Of a stretch of 64,000 nucleotides of DNA, positions 55,556 through 64,000 are shown in pieces. The position numbers and the translations under genes were made by a program. This DNA is from an uncultured Gammaproteobacteria bacterium (lineage in GTDB: Bacteria; Pseudomonadota; Gammaproteobacteria; Steroidobacterales; XN24), in assembly GCA_947259915.1 (NCBI GenBank), contig CAMYOC010000049.1, positions 1 through 64,000 of the forward strand. Direction: 5' to 3'. The notes beneath the pieces were generated by a model that was not told where the DNA came from, made no database searches, and saw only the letters and a list, made by a program, of their open reading frames with translations. The first letter of the stretch is position 1. Each line of letters starts with the position of its first letter.

Positions 55556-57109
55556 TCATGCGGCCTGCTGCTGCGCCGCGGGTGCCGGTGGTGCGGGCGT
55601 TTGATAGTCCCGCAGCCGGAACCGCCGGGTGCGCCACCAATATTCGACCGTAAACCCCGGCCATAGCGTCACGTTGCGGCCGTTCGCGTCCAGATACCAG
55701 CTGCGACAGCCGCTGGCCCACACCGTCCGTGCCAGCCTGCGCTGGAGATGCCGGTTAAAGTTCGCTTCCACCGCGGGCCGGACCTCCAGTGCGCCGACAC
55801 CGCTCTGTTCCATCGCAGCGAGGCCATCCATCACATAGCGCACCTGGGCCTCGAGCATAAAGATCACGGAGTTATGACCAAGTCCGGTATTGGGGCCATT
55901 GAGAATGAACAGATTGGGGAAGCCGGACACGCTGATACCTTTGAAGGCCTCGATCCCGCCGGACCAGCGCTCGGTGATATCCAGTCCACCGCGACCGACG
56001 ATCACCCCCGGGGGCAGCGGCGCCGTGGCCTGAAATCCGGTGCCGAGGATGATCGCATCCACTTTGGTCTCGTGACCATCAGCCATCACCAGGCCCGTCG
56101 CGGTGATCTCCCGGATCGGGTCAGTCACCAGATCGACGTTGGTTCGATTCAGTGTCGGATAGTAATCGTCGGACAGCAGCACCCGTTTGCATCCCGCCGG
56201 ATAGTCCGGCGTTACCTGTTTACGCAGCGCCGGATCCGGGATGCCGCGGCGTATGTGTCGCCGGGCCATGGCCTCGATCGCCACGCCAAGCCGCGGCCAG
56301 ACTGTAAAGACCACCGCGCGGCTCTCGAGCCGCCAGTACAACAGGCTGCGGAAGATCCGCTGGGTGACCGGCCAGCGTTTGAACAACCATCGTTCGAAAC
56401 GGCTGATCATGCGATCGGGACGCGGCAGTATCCATGGCGGCGTCCGCTGGAACAGGTAGAGATGGCCGACCGCCGGCGCGATGGCGGGCACGAATTGTAT
56501 CGCGCTGGCGCCGGTACCGATGACGGCGACGCGTTTGCCCGCAAGCGGATAGTCGTGATCCCAGCGGGCGGAATGGAAGATCTCGCCTTCGAAGCGGTCG
56601 AGACCGGGGATATCCGGTAGCGCGGGCCGGCTCAAACCGCCGGTTGCCGCCACCAGCACCGGAGCCCGGTAGCGGGCGCCGTCGTCGGTCTCGACATGCC
56701 AGCGTTGCTCGCGCTCCTGAAACGCGGCACACGTCACCGCGGAAGACAATCGGAGATACGGCGAGAGACCGTATTTCTCCACGCAGTGACGCTGATAGCC
56801 AAGGATCTCCGGCTGACGCCCGAACATATGGGACCAGTCCGGGTTTGGCTCGAAGGAATAGGAATACAGATGCGATTGCACGTCACAGGCGCAGCCCGGA
56901 TAGCTGTTGGCCCACCAGGTGCCACCAGCTTCGGCGTCTTGTTCCAGTATCAGGAAATCGTTGATGCCGGCCTGTTTGAGCTTGATCGCCATGCACAGGC
57001 CGGCGAAGCCCGCACCGATGATGATCACTCTGACCTCACGCGGCGGTGAGGATTGCGTGGGCTGCCCAGACTTCGGTTGCATCTCGTGACTGCCGGTCCT
57101 GTTTATCAA
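55556..57109 (-). CDS. Flavin-containing Baeyer-Villiger-type monooxygenase
   Basis: 517 residues. VIIIGAGFAGLCMAIKLKQ is the FAD loop, FEGEIFHSARWDHDY carries the F-x-G-x-x-x-H-x-x-x-W fingerprint of type I Baeyer-Villiger monooxygenases, and VAVIGTGASAIQFVPAI is the NADPH loop. It should insert oxygen next to a ketone using NADPH. The substrate is unknown. ATG at 57109 or at 57082 could start it. It converges on rpiA. Confidence 0.9.
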   Translation of the reverse strand: MINRTGSHEMQPKSGQPTQSSPPREVRVIIIGAGFAGLCMAIKLKQAGINDFLILEQDAEAGGTWWANSYPGCACDVQSHLYSYSFEPNPDWSHMFGRQPEILGYQRHCVEKYGLSPYLRLSSAVTCAAFQEREQRWHVETDDGARYRAPVLVAATGGLSRPALPDIPGLDRFEGEIFHSARWDHDYPLAGKRVAVIGTGASAIQFVPAIAPAVGHLYLFQRTPPWILPRPDRMISRFERWLFKRWPVTQRIFRSLLYWRLESRAVVFTVWPRLGVAIEAMARRHIRRGIPDPALRKQVTPDYPAGCKRVLLSDDYYPTLNRTNVDLVTDPIREITATGLVMADGHETKVDAIILGTGFQATAPLPPGVIVGRGGLDITERWSGGIEAFKGISVSGFPNLFILNGPNTGLGHNSVIFMLEAQVRYVMDGLAAMEQSGVGALEVRPAVEANFNRHLQRRLARTVWASGCRSWYLDANGRNVTLWPGFTVEYWWRTRRFRLRDYQTPAPPAPAAQQQAA

Positions 57110-57174
57110 TGATTAGTGTGCGCCGGTCGCGCAAGCCTATGCTCGACTGATCCTGGAGAAAAACTCCGGTTGAC

Positions 57175-58245
57175 TCAAAACTCGAAGCTCGCGCGCAGGC
57201 CGAAAACCCAACCGTCCGCATTCTCCGCCGCATCGAGTTCCTCAGAAATATATTGCACGTCCGCAGTCAGCCACAGTTGCGCGCGCAGCGCCAGCCGATA
57301 ATAAGCCTCGGCGACCTGCGACCGGTCGATCTCGAGATTGCCGCCGTCCAGATAACCGTAGGCCACACCGATGTTGTCCAGCGGCCGGCCCCAGGCCTGC
57401 CCGACGATGTCGATACCCGCTGAATACAACGCGTCATAGTTGATTGCGGCAGCGTCGTCCTCCACCGCAATCCGGACGAAACCGCCCCAATAAGGACCTA
57501 ACTGCTGGTCGAAGGACAAGATGATCTGTTTCCCTCGCGCATCTCCGTCTCCACCCGGCTCAGGCAGATCATGTGACGTTGCCGCCAGGATCACCCGATA
57601 ATTACCCTCACCCAGGCCGCTGTTGACCCTGCGGCCCACCTGCAGGCCGAAAAAATCGTAGCTGCCGCCGGGTCCATCACTGCCGACATTCATGGCTACG
57701 CCCCGCAACGACCAGTCGCCGGAATCCCACTCGAGAGCAGCACCCGCATCATAGGAAGGCAGCAAAGTAGACGGGGCGTTGACCAGGGCCGCATTCATGA
57801 ACTGGCTGTATTCGTCGTTTGAATACCGGTTATGGTCCAGATAGTCGGTGGCGTCGATAATGCCCATCGTGAGCTTAATCTCGCTGGCCCCGGCAACGCG
57901 GAAATCGTGCCGGTACCAGGCCGTCAGCAAATGGCTGCGATCCCGACCGTTGATGTCCTTGACGTCATCTTCCAGATCCGCGGCCCAGGCGCTCAGATTG
58001 ACCGGCAAATTGTTCAGGCCATTGCCGCTGGCGAAGCCCAATTTGACGTGGAGGTGATTGCGCTCGTTCGCGGAGAAATTCAACTCTGGCTGCAACGGCG
58101 CCGGGCTACGGCATTTATCCTCGGCCCCGGAGGCCTGCTGACACTGCACCGCAACGGCGACTACGCCATCGAATTCGAGCCCGTCCGCCAGCTCCACAGC
58201 ATGTGACCGTCCGGCCATGCAAAGGAGGAGCAATATTGCAGCCAT
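57175..58245 (-). CDS. OprB-like outer-membrane porin
   Basis: About 356 residues from ATG 58245, giving a signal peptide (AAILLLLCMAGRSHA). The mature protein is rich in alternating beta strands and ends in F (GLRASFEF), typical of outer-membrane barrels. Stretches such as IIDATDYLDHNRYSNDEYSQ, YDAGAALEWDSGDWSLRGVA and VGYG-like turns fit carbohydrate-selective OprB-type porins. The start is uncertain: ATG at 58302 or further up would overlap the acetyltransferase gene and add an arginine-rich stretch. Substrate is unknown. Confidence 0.75.
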   Translation of the reverse strand: MAAILLLLCMAGRSHAVELADGLEFDGVVAVAVQCQQASGAEDKCRSPAPLQPELNFSANERNHLHVKLGFASGNGLNNLPVNLSAWAADLEDDVKDINGRDRSHLLTAWYRHDFRVAGASEIKLTMGIIDATDYLDHNRYSNDEYSQFMNAALVNAPSTLLPSYDAGAALEWDSGDWSLRGVAMNVGSDGPGGSYDFFGLQVGRRVNSGLGEGNYRVILAATSHDLPEPGGDGDARGKQIILSFDQQLGPYWGGFVRIAVEDDAAAINYDALYSAGIDIVGQAWGRPLDNIGVAYGYLDGGNLEIDRSQVAEAYYRLALRAQLWLTADVQYISEELDAAENADGWVFGLRASFEF

Positions 58246-58273
58246 CTGAGCGCGTCGCCAGTGGCCGCGAGAC

Positions 58274-58825
58274 CTATCGACGCAACACGACAACCGGCTC
58301 ATCCTTGTAATGTGTTTCGACCCACAGGCGAAATCCGCATTTCTCTGCGACACGGATGGAAGCCGCATTGTCAGGATCGATCATGCAGGCACTCCCATTG
58401 GGGCCCAGATGGTCGTGCCCCCATTCCAGGGCCGCCTGCACCGACTCGGTGGCGTAACCGCGCCCGAAGGCCCAGGGCGCCAGCACCCAGCCGATTTCGT
58501 GGAGGTCTGTCAGCGGAGGCTCGATCTCACGCTGGAAATCACTAAAACCAACCTCGCCGATAAAACGACCGGACGCCTTGTCTTCCACCACCCAGTAGCC
58601 AAAACCCATCAGGGACCAATGCCCCACATACCGCAGCAGCCGCGACCAGCACTCCTCCCGGGTAAACGGTCGCCCGCCGATATGCCGTGTGACGATCGGG
58701 TCACCCCACATCGCCGCGCTTGACTCCAGATCGTCCAGCCGGTGTCCACGCATCCGCAACCGCGGGGTTTCCAGCACGGGTATGGCAGCGGAAACGTCGG
58801 GCAGCTGGGACAAGCAACACCTCAA
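58274..58825 (-). CDS. GNAT-family N-acetyltransferase
   Basis: 183 residues: LETPRLRMRGHRLDDLESSA at the start, IGWVLAPWAFGRGYATESVQ with the acetyl-CoA binding motif, and IDPDNAASIRVAEKCGFRLW. This is the RimJ/RimL-like small acetyltransferase pattern. Target unknown. It precedes the porin gene on the same strand with a small gap or overlap depending on the porin start. Confidence 0.88.
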   Translation of the reverse strand: MRCCLSQLPDVSAAIPVLETPRLRMRGHRLDDLESSAAMWGDPIVTRHIGGRPFTREECWSRLLRYVGHWSLMGFGYWVVEDKASGRFIGEVGFSDFQREIEPPLTDLHEIGWVLAPWAFGRGYATESVQAALEWGHDHLGPNGSACMIDPDNAASIRVAEKCGFRLWVETHYKDEPVVVLRR

Positions 58826-59058
58826 GACGGACTCTTAGGGAAGCACGGGGATCGACCTTAGAAGAAAGACCTCAGAGCGTCCAGCCAGCAGGCAGTCGCG
58901 CGCGGACAGGAGCGGCCGATCTGCGGGCGTTAAGATAGCGGCATCCAGCGACCGGCCGCCGATCGCCAGGTGCCTGCCGACCACCAGGCGCCGGGGACCA
59001 AGAACTCCCGGGCCGGCGACGGGTCGCAAGGTCTTAGCAACAGAGTCGAGATCAGCTC

Positions 59059-59898
59059 ATGATAAAAGCCTGCACATTGGTGATGATGCTGTTGGTTTTT
59101 TCCGCCGCCCAGGCAGGACTGCATTACGAGTGGGCGGACGAGTTCAGTGCCCGTGAGCGAGGCATGCTGACCGACTGGGTCCAGCGGACCGCCGATGGTC
59201 TGGAAGCCCTTGGCGGCCGCCTGCCCTTTGACATACGCGTGCGTTTTCAGCGTGCCAGCAGCGGGCTGGAACCGGTGCCCTGGGCCAATACGGTCCGCAG
59301 TCCCGGTCAGGGCGTGCGTTTTGTTGTCAATCCGACTTTCCCGCTTGATGAGTTTTTACAGGACTGGACCGCACCGCACGAACTCAGCCATCTGTTGATC
59401 CCTTATCTCGGTCGTCGTCACGCCTGGTTCGCAGAGGGCTTTGCCAGCTATATGCAATACCAGGTCATGTATCACATGGGGGTGATGGACTGGCCCCAGG
59501 TCGTCGATCGCTACCGGCGACAGATGAGCAAAGCGGAGGGCAATTACCATCTCGACGGCACCTCCTTTCCTGCCGCCGCGTCGCAACTGCGCGCTGCCGG
59601 TCAATATCCGACTCTTTACTGGGGCGGCGCAGTCCTGTTTCTGCGCGCGGACAGCCGGCTGCGTCAGCGCGGAGACCAGACGCTGGGCACGGTGATCGCG
59701 GAATATCTGACCTGCTGCCGCATGCGCACCAGCAAACTCTCCGAGCTGATCAGCGCGCTGGACGAGATCTCCAACACTACGGTCTTTAGCGAAGAACTGA
59801 CCCTGTTCGACGCTCAACCAGGTTTTCCCGAATTCGAGGACGCATTGGAAGGGCTCGCTGAAGCGGAGCCGGTGCCGCAGCCCCAAGCTGACCAGTAA
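59059..59898 (+). CDS. Exported gluzincin-type metallopeptidase-like protein
   Basis: 279 residues with a signal peptide (KACTLVMMLLVFSAAQA). A zinc motif HELSHLLIPYLGRRHAWFAE combines H-E-x-x-H with a following Glu in AEGFASYMQY, as in the M1/MA-clan gluzincins. The rest has no close family. It probably acts in the periplasm. It converges with the gene ending at 59967. The preceding gap (58826-59058) has nothing clear. Confidence 0.75.
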   Translation: MIKACTLVMMLLVFSAAQAGLHYEWADEFSARERGMLTDWVQRTADGLEALGGRLPFDIRVRFQRASSGLEPVPWANTVRSPGQGVRFVVNPTFPLDEFLQDWTAPHELSHLLIPYLGRRHAWFAEGFASYMQYQVMYHMGVMDWPQVVDRYRRQMSKAEGNYHLDGTSFPAAASQLRAAGQYPTLYWGGAVLFLRADSRLRQRGDQTLGTVIAEYLTCCRMRTSKLSELISALDEISNTTVFSEELTLFDAQPGFPEFEDALEGLAEAEPVPQPQADQ

Positions 59899-59930
59899 AA
59901 GAAAAATACGCCCGCAGATGCGGGCGTATT
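59897..59930 (-). terminator. Intrinsic terminator for the gene at 59967-60401
   Basis: AATACGCCCGCA-TC-TGCGGGCGTATT on the minus strand is a near-perfect stem followed by TTTCTTTT. It lies just after the stop of the minus-strand gene and may also help end the plus-strand peptidase gene, although the plus-strand T run is short. Confidence 0.85.
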
Positions 59931-59966
59931 GGACCTGTCCTGGCCGAAATGACGGCCTTGTGCTGC

Positions 59967-60401
59967 TTACTTGGAGAAGGACATCTCGCGCAGCAGCGAC
60001 GTGCTCATGATCGTGCGCAATTTGCCGCGGTCGATATTGGCCATATCTCCCTTGTCTGCGCTGCCAAAGATCTTTGCGGTCAGACCCTCGAAATATTCGG
60101 TCGGGGTGTCGAGCATGTCGGCGCCGGAATTCCACTCGACCATCAGCCACAGATTTGGCTCGCCATCACGGGCGTGAACGTTTGCAAACATCGTGTAGCT
60201 CTTGACCTTGCCGTCAGCCACCTGCATGTCCAGAGAGCGGCGGTAGTTGGCCTTCAGATCATCCAGATAATCTACGAAATGACCGGGCTTGGTGTCGACG
60301 CCGGTGACGGTCCAATAGGTGCCCCAGACATGGGGATCGCCATCCGCGGCAAAACCGGACAGCGGTAACAGCAGCGCTGCGAGTAAGATGAATCTCTTCA
60401 T
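59967..60401 (-). CDS. Small secreted protein of unknown function
   Basis: 144 residues with a clear signal peptide (KRFILLAALLLPLSGFA) followed by HVWGTYWTVTGVDTKPGHFV. The mature part has W-x-x-x-Y-like and LWLMVEWNSGADMLDTPTEY stretches that could form a dimeric alpha/beta barrel, but I do not recognise the family. It has its own terminator. Nothing nearby suggests a role. Confidence 0.7.
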   Translation of the reverse strand: MKRFILLAALLLPLSGFAADGDPHVWGTYWTVTGVDTKPGHFVDYLDDLKANYRRSLDMQVADGKVKSYTMFANVHARDGEPNLWLMVEWNSGADMLDTPTEYFEGLTAKIFGSADKGDMANIDRGKLRTIMSTSLLREMSFSK

Positions 60402-60669
60402 GGAGTATGTTTCCTTGATGGGTGTTTTTGAATGTCACCGCACGGCCCCCTGGCGTGTGGTCGACGGCCGCAGCATAGACAGTTGCCGGGAAAAAGGAAG
60501 CTGCAGCGCAACAAATCGGTCAGCAAGGTCCGAGTATCGACTCGATTCAGCGACTCATCAACTCTGCGACGTCCGGCCCGCCACCCATCGCGTGACGCCC
60601 ACATGGCGGTTTTCCGGCCTTCGGATACCATGGGCGAACCCGCCCAACCGACCAGACGGGAACAAAAAT

Positions 60670-61011
60670 ATGGCGAAACACCTGCCCTACCGTGCAACCA
60701 CCTCCTCCGGCAATATGTTCGACTTCGAGTTTCCGTTGCATGAGGAGACCGTGTCGCCGGTCACCGTGTCCAATCTCTTAGGCGCCGTTCTGGCGGCGCT
60801 GGATCGCGAGATAAGCTTGATCGGCCAGGTAGGCAATGGCGATGTGCTACAGGCGATGACCATGGCGCTGGCCGTGCGTACCCGTATGCTCCCGGGCAAT
60901 ACGGCCCAGCTTGACCCGCTGGTCAGTGCTTTGCTGCAGGCTGCTCTGGCCGCCCCGGTCACGCCCGCCGAGGGCAATCTTCCGCCGGATGGCACCCGGG
61001 ATATGCATTGA
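60670..61011 (+). CDS. Hypothetical protein
   Basis: 113 residues starting MAKHLPYRATTSSGNMFDFE, with EETVSPVTVSNLLGAVLAAL and a helical C-terminal half (VLQAMTMALAVRTRMLP). It has no signal peptide or membrane helix. It may be a conserved gammaproteobacterial protein, but I cannot name a family. The ATG at 60670 is preferred; the frame stays open upstream to 60319 but that part overlaps the opposite-strand gene and reads as non-coding. 60402-60669 holds no other clear gene. Confidence 0.6.
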   Translation: MAKHLPYRATTSSGNMFDFEFPLHEETVSPVTVSNLLGAVLAALDREISLIGQVGNGDVLQAMTMALAVRTRMLPGNTAQLDPLVSALLQAALAAPVTPAEGNLPPDGTRDMH

Positions 61012-61118
61012 CACAGGACGTGCGAGCGATGTGCGGGCCGCAGTGGACTGACATCGTTTGGCCGCGACTTCACGTCGAATATAATATCGGTTACCTATGA
61101 CCGACCGGAGTGACCGCA

Positions 61119-61637
61119 ATGCCCAGGCTACTAGTCCTGATTAGTTTTTTTCTGGTGCTGGCTCTGCCTGCCGCAATGGCCGACGAAGTCAGCGAAAGAG
61201 GCGCCGACGAGAGCGTCGTCCGCCTGTCCGAGCCGGTGGAAGTCACGGATACCTATGAGGTGTTCGGGGCCCCGCTGACCGCATCGGGACCCGGGCTGGG
61301 GCTAAAAGAACTGGTCAGCAACAGCGACCGCTATCTGGACAGCGAGGTGCTGGTGACGACGCGTATCGCCAAGGTCTGTCAGAAAAAGGGCTGCTTCTTC
61401 GTGGCCCAGGAAGGCGATGCCATCGCTCGCGTCACCTTCAAGGACTATGGATTCTTTATCCCCACCGACTCGGGCGGCAAGACGGTCACGCTGGCCGGCA
61501 CTCTTACGCGCAGCGAACTGAGCCCGGAAAAAGCGCATCACTACCGGAAAGACCTGGGTGAGGCGAAAGCAGGGCCGGCGGCCGCTACGATGGAATATCA
61601 GATCGTAGCCACGTCGATCCGAATTCCGAAGGGCTGA
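61119..61637 (+). CDS. Exported DUF4920 family protein
   Basis: About 172 residues with a signal peptide (LLVLISFFLVLALPAAMA). The later KVCQKKGCFFVAQEGDAIARV and RVTFKDYGFFIPTDSGGK match DUF4920, which has a conserved pair of cysteines near a lysine. Possibly a periplasmic metal- or redox-active OB-fold protein; unproven. GGAG 61107-61110 is well spaced for ATG 61119. Confidence 0.82.
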   Translation: MPRLLVLISFFLVLALPAAMADEVSERGADESVVRLSEPVEVTDTYEVFGAPLTASGPGLGLKELVSNSDRYLDSEVLVTTRIAKVCQKKGCFFVAQEGDAIARVTFKDYGFFIPTDSGGKTVTLAGTLTRSELSPEKAHHYRKDLGEAKAGPAAATMEYQIVATSIRIPKG

Positions 61638-62678
61638 TCAGGGCGCCAGACTGACGGCGATCCGGCTGGCGGCCTCCAGCCCACTCAAGAACGCACCTTC
61701 GATCCGGGAGCCTGCACACCAGTCCCCGGCGATGGCCAGGCCGCGGGCTCCGAACCACAGGGCTCCCTTGTCCAGGGGCGCGCCGGCCAGAGCATAACGC
61801 CAGCGATGGGCGCTGGCGTATTCGGCCCGGACAGCCGTGGCGCCCTGCAGGCGTGCGAGCTCGGCAACAAGAGCACCGGCCACGCTTTCAGGATCGTCTT
61901 CAAGATGTGCCCGGGACCAGGCGGCGCTGGCGTGAAGCACCCACGCCTGGACCGACGGCCGGCCGGGCTTCGATGCCTGGGACGCGATCCAGGACAAGGC
62001 TCCGGTATTGACGAAGGCGGCGTCCCAAGCCTGCAGCAGTGGACGATCGAACACCGCCATCACCGCCCAACAAGGGCGCATGTCTATCGGCTCCAGGGCC
62101 CGGTGGACCGGGGCATAGTCGATCAGAGCCCGACACTGTTCCGGCGGAACGGTGAGGAGCAGACAATCGGCCTCCAGCCGCTCCCCGTCTGATGACTCCA
62201 GCATCCAGCCGTCACCCAGGGACTGTGTCCGGATCACCTGCCAACCAAAACGGCAGTCGGCCAGGGCCCCGGCCAGGTGTCCGCAGACGGCGTTCATGCC
62301 CGGCACGCCGACATAGCGGCGAGTCCCGGCGCTTGCCGGCCGGATGGTGTCGGACTCGATCACCGCGATGCCTGCATCCCAGCGCTGCACCAGACCGGCA
62401 TCGCGCCAGGCCTCCACCTGGGAGATAAACCGCGGATCCCGGGCGGTGAAATATTGGGCCCCGTGGTCAAAGCGAAAAGTGCCCTCGCGACGGGTGCTCA
62501 TGCGACCGCCCGGCCCGCGGGCTTTCTCCAGCACGACCACCCGATGTCCGTGTTTGACCAGTTCCCGAGCCGCGGTCAGCCCGGCGAGACCGGCGCCGAT
62601 GACCGCGATCCGCTGCGCGTCAGCGCACGGATTGGATGAGGGCGGTGTGGTTGGTCTTAGGCCTGTCGTCATCGTCAT
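61638..62678 (-). CDS. Renalase-like NAD(P)/FAD-dependent oxidoreductase
   Basis: 346 residues: RIAVIGAGLAGLTAARELVK is the FAD loop, KARGPGGRMSTRREGTFRFD and HGAQYFTARDPRF mark the renalase-like amine-oxidase branch, and LAIAGDWCAGSRIEGAFLSG the second FAD motif. Substrate unknown; related bacterial renalases oxidise isomeric forms of NAD(P)H. It ends directly next to the DUF4920 gene stop on the other strand. It lies 112 bp after the MerR regulator gene on the same strand. Confidence 0.88.
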   Translation of the reverse strand: MTMTTGLRPTTPPSSNPCADAQRIAVIGAGLAGLTAARELVKHGHRVVVLEKARGPGGRMSTRREGTFRFDHGAQYFTARDPRFISQVEAWRDAGLVQRWDAGIAVIESDTIRPASAGTRRYVGVPGMNAVCGHLAGALADCRFGWQVIRTQSLGDGWMLESSDGERLEADCLLLTVPPEQCRALIDYAPVHRALEPIDMRPCWAVMAVFDRPLLQAWDAAFVNTGALSWIASQASKPGRPSVQAWVLHASAAWSRAHLEDDPESVAGALVAELARLQGATAVRAEYASAHRWRYALAGAPLDKGALWFGARGLAIAGDWCAGSRIEGAFLSGLEAASRIAVSLAP

Positions 62679-62790
62679 TCATCACCCGGGAGGCGAGCGC
62701 CCCACTCGCAGCGCCCGTAATGTTGTGGCGGGCTGCAACCACAACGAATTTGCCGACCCTGCCCCCGATCCTCCTATCCGACAGGCCGAA

Positions 62791-63753
62791 TCAAAATTCG
62801 ATGCCTTCAGCCGCGGCCGTGCGGATCAGAGCGTCTTCGATCATCGCCCGAGCCCGGGCGGTGGTCACGTGCAGATAGGCATGCAGGGCAGCGTCCTGCT
62901 CGTTGCGGTTGCGGCACTGACGACTGTAAACCTCGAAGGCAGTCAGGTTCCGGACCAGATCGACCAGATGGTGAGGACACTCACATTCGACCGTGGACGT
63001 CACCCGCGCCAGACGCTGCAGGGCCTGGGCGGACAGCCGGCGCGGCGGTGCCTCGTCCTCGTCCACGCTGGCCGGGAGCATCGGTGCGAGTTCGCCCTTG
63101 GCCTCGGGTTCGGATGCGGCGCCCCGTGCGCCGAGCAGATCGCCGATGGCGTGAAGGTCGACGGGTGATCTCAGCACGACCGCACCATCGTTGACCAGCC
63201 GCTCGACATCGGCAGAGCGACCGAAACCGTAAATCACCAGGATGCGGTCGGTACGGGCCGCGCGCCGCAGGTCGGCGATGCGCTCTGGAGAATCGCTCTG
63301 GACGGTCGGCACTTCGATCACCAGGGCATCGACCGAAGCCAGGCTCGCATCGGAGGCAAAGCGCTCCGGATCCGTTTCCGCCAGCACCACCGCTGTCCCG
63401 GGCGGCGGCGAATCACTCAGGACCACGGACAGGGTCTCGCCGAGTACCGCCAGCTTCACCGTCCCGGAGGACAGGTCGCTGCGGGTCTGGCTATGATCCT
63501 GATAGGTGGCCATCCGCGCACGCAGGGCATCGGTATTCTCGGAGGCGATCTGTCCGATACGGTCACCGCGATCCACCAGCGCCTTGAGCAAAGTGAGCCG
63601 CTCTACGTCTTCGTTGGAGTACAGCCGCTGCCCTCCCTCGCTGCGGCCTGACTCAACTGCCTTGTAGCGTCGCTCCCAAACGCGCAGCGTGTGTTGGGAA
63701 ATCCCGGTGAGTCGGGACACCGTGCCGATAGAAAAGTCTTCAGTCGCGGACAT
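62791..63753 (-). CDS. MerR-family transcriptional regulator with a long C-terminal sensory region
   Basis: 320 residues. The N-terminal MerR DNA-binding domain is clear (FSIGTVSRLTGISQHTLRVW and RRYKAVESGRSEGGQRLYSN). Residues about 95-200 look like a Rossmann-like domain, without the cobalamin-binding D-x-H-x-x-G motif of the LitR/CarH light sensors. After a linker, a helical end contains STVECECPHHLVDLVRNL and a later YSRQC, a possible metal or Fe-S site. Such regulators often control redox and photolyase genes. The renalase-like gene downstream is a candidate target. Confidence 0.85.
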   Translation of the reverse strand: MSATEDFSIGTVSRLTGISQHTLRVWERRYKAVESGRSEGGQRLYSNEDVERLTLLKALVDRGDRIGQIASENTDALRARMATYQDHSQTRSDLSSGTVKLAVLGETLSVVLSDSPPPGTAVVLAETDPERFASDASLASVDALVIEVPTVQSDSPERIADLRRAARTDRILVIYGFGRSADVERLVNDGAVVLRSPVDLHAIGDLLGARGAASEPEAKGELAPMLPASVDEDEAPPRRLSAQALQRLARVTSTVECECPHHLVDLVRNLTAFEVYSRQCRNRNEQDAALHAYLHVTTARARAMIEDALIRTAAAEGIEF

Positions 63754-63793
63754 CAGGCTGTGCTCCTAGATCAAGCTTCGACAAAACCGGCGA

Positions 63794-64000
63794 TCATGCC
63801 TTGCGGCGCGCGATCAACATGTAATTGACACCAGGATAGCGGTGGATACGGAATTTGCGGTTCAATGGATTAACGCCGACCCCGACCCGGTCCCGGACCT
63901 CGAAGTCATAGTCTTCGAGTATGGTCTCCAGTTCTTCAGGCTTGGGGAATCGGCGCCACTGGTGGGTGCCGCGGGGCAGCCAGCGCAGTATGTATTCAGC
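63794..64000 (-). CDS. UbiG-like methyltransferase, C-terminal end (partial)
   Basis: 69 codons at the right edge, reading AEYILRWLPRGTHQWRRFPK then NPLNRKFRIHRYPGVNYML before the stop. This matches the C-terminus of UbiG-type O-methyltransferases in ubiquinone synthesis (LPRGTHD-like and VNYML blocks). The 5' part lies outside the window, so the catalytic domain cannot be checked. Confidence 0.75.
   Translation of the reverse strand, partial: AEYILRWLPRGTHQWRRFPKPEELETILEDYDFEVRDRVGVGVNPLNRKFRIHRYPGVNYMLIARRKA

Overview
The window is about 64 kb of high-GC chromosomal DNA from a gammaproteobacterium. The evidence is the gene set and its order: ygfB-pepP-ubiH-ubiI beside zapA, 6S RNA, the ygfA-type cyclo-ligase and rpiA; split glycine dehydrogenase genes gcvPA and gcvPB behind a tandem glycine riboswitch; lgt-thyA-folA; ispG; phhA-phhB; and ubiquinone genes (ubiH, ubiI, the 3' end of a ubiG-like gene). 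Secreted metallopeptidases such as an M49 lipoprotein and a DUF885 protein suggest a free-living relative of the Xanthomonadales/Chromatiales/Woeseiales group; that placement is inference. I found no rRNA, tRNA, CRISPR array, prophage or plasmid functions.

Layout. 1-1.9 kb: an IS30-type element and the 3' end of a second, related copy, with a small secreted cupin gene between them. 2.2-7.8 kb: small metabolic and envelope genes, ending with an ELM1-family gene and a sulfotransferase. 7.8-8.8 kb: a short patch that looks like integron gene cassettes (a ytoQ-family gene and another small gene, each ending at an attC-like site). 8.8-11.2 kb: an AmpG-like permease and an EF-hand protein. 11.5-18.0 kb: a probable surface-glycan locus with two glycosyltransferase-like proteins (one a three-part fusion with an ELM1 domain), a 2-oxoglutarate/Fe oxygenase, a divergent phosphoglycerate mutase and a divergently transcribed MsbA-like ABC exporter. 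18.1-31 kb: an M49 peptidase, a YcaQ-type DNA glycosylase, two small membrane proteins, an OmpA lipoprotein, an Asp-hydroxylase-like protein, folA-thyA-lgt, an RlmI-like methyltransferase and a YyaL-like thioredoxin-domain protein. 30.9-40.6 kb: a long leftward gene string, riboswitch-gcvT-gcvH-gcvPA-tpx-gcvPB, then a PfkB kinase, a two-domain HtrA-like protease and a molybdenum-carrier-like protein. 40.6-45 kb: a DUF885 peptidase, ispG, phhA and phhB. 45-52 kb: the leftward ygfB-pepP-ubiH-ubiI-DUF4404-aidB-like-PAP2 operon with stop/start overlaps at four of its six junctions. 52-55.5 kb: the rightward zapB-like, zapA, 6S RNA, ygfA, EVE-domain, lysine-rich histone-like and rpiA block. 55.5-64 kb: a Baeyer-Villiger-type monooxygenase, a porin-like protein, small unknown secreted proteins, a DUF4920 protein, a renalase-like oxidoreductase, a MerR regulator with an unusual C-terminal half and the end of a ubiG-like gene.

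Most of the window is housekeeping. The best candidates for something undescribed are the glycan locus at 11.5-18 kb (with the related pair at 5.7-7.8 kb), the cassette patch at 7.8-8.8 kb, the thiol peroxidase inside the glycine-cleavage operon, and the protease whose second catalytic domain has lost all three catalytic residues.
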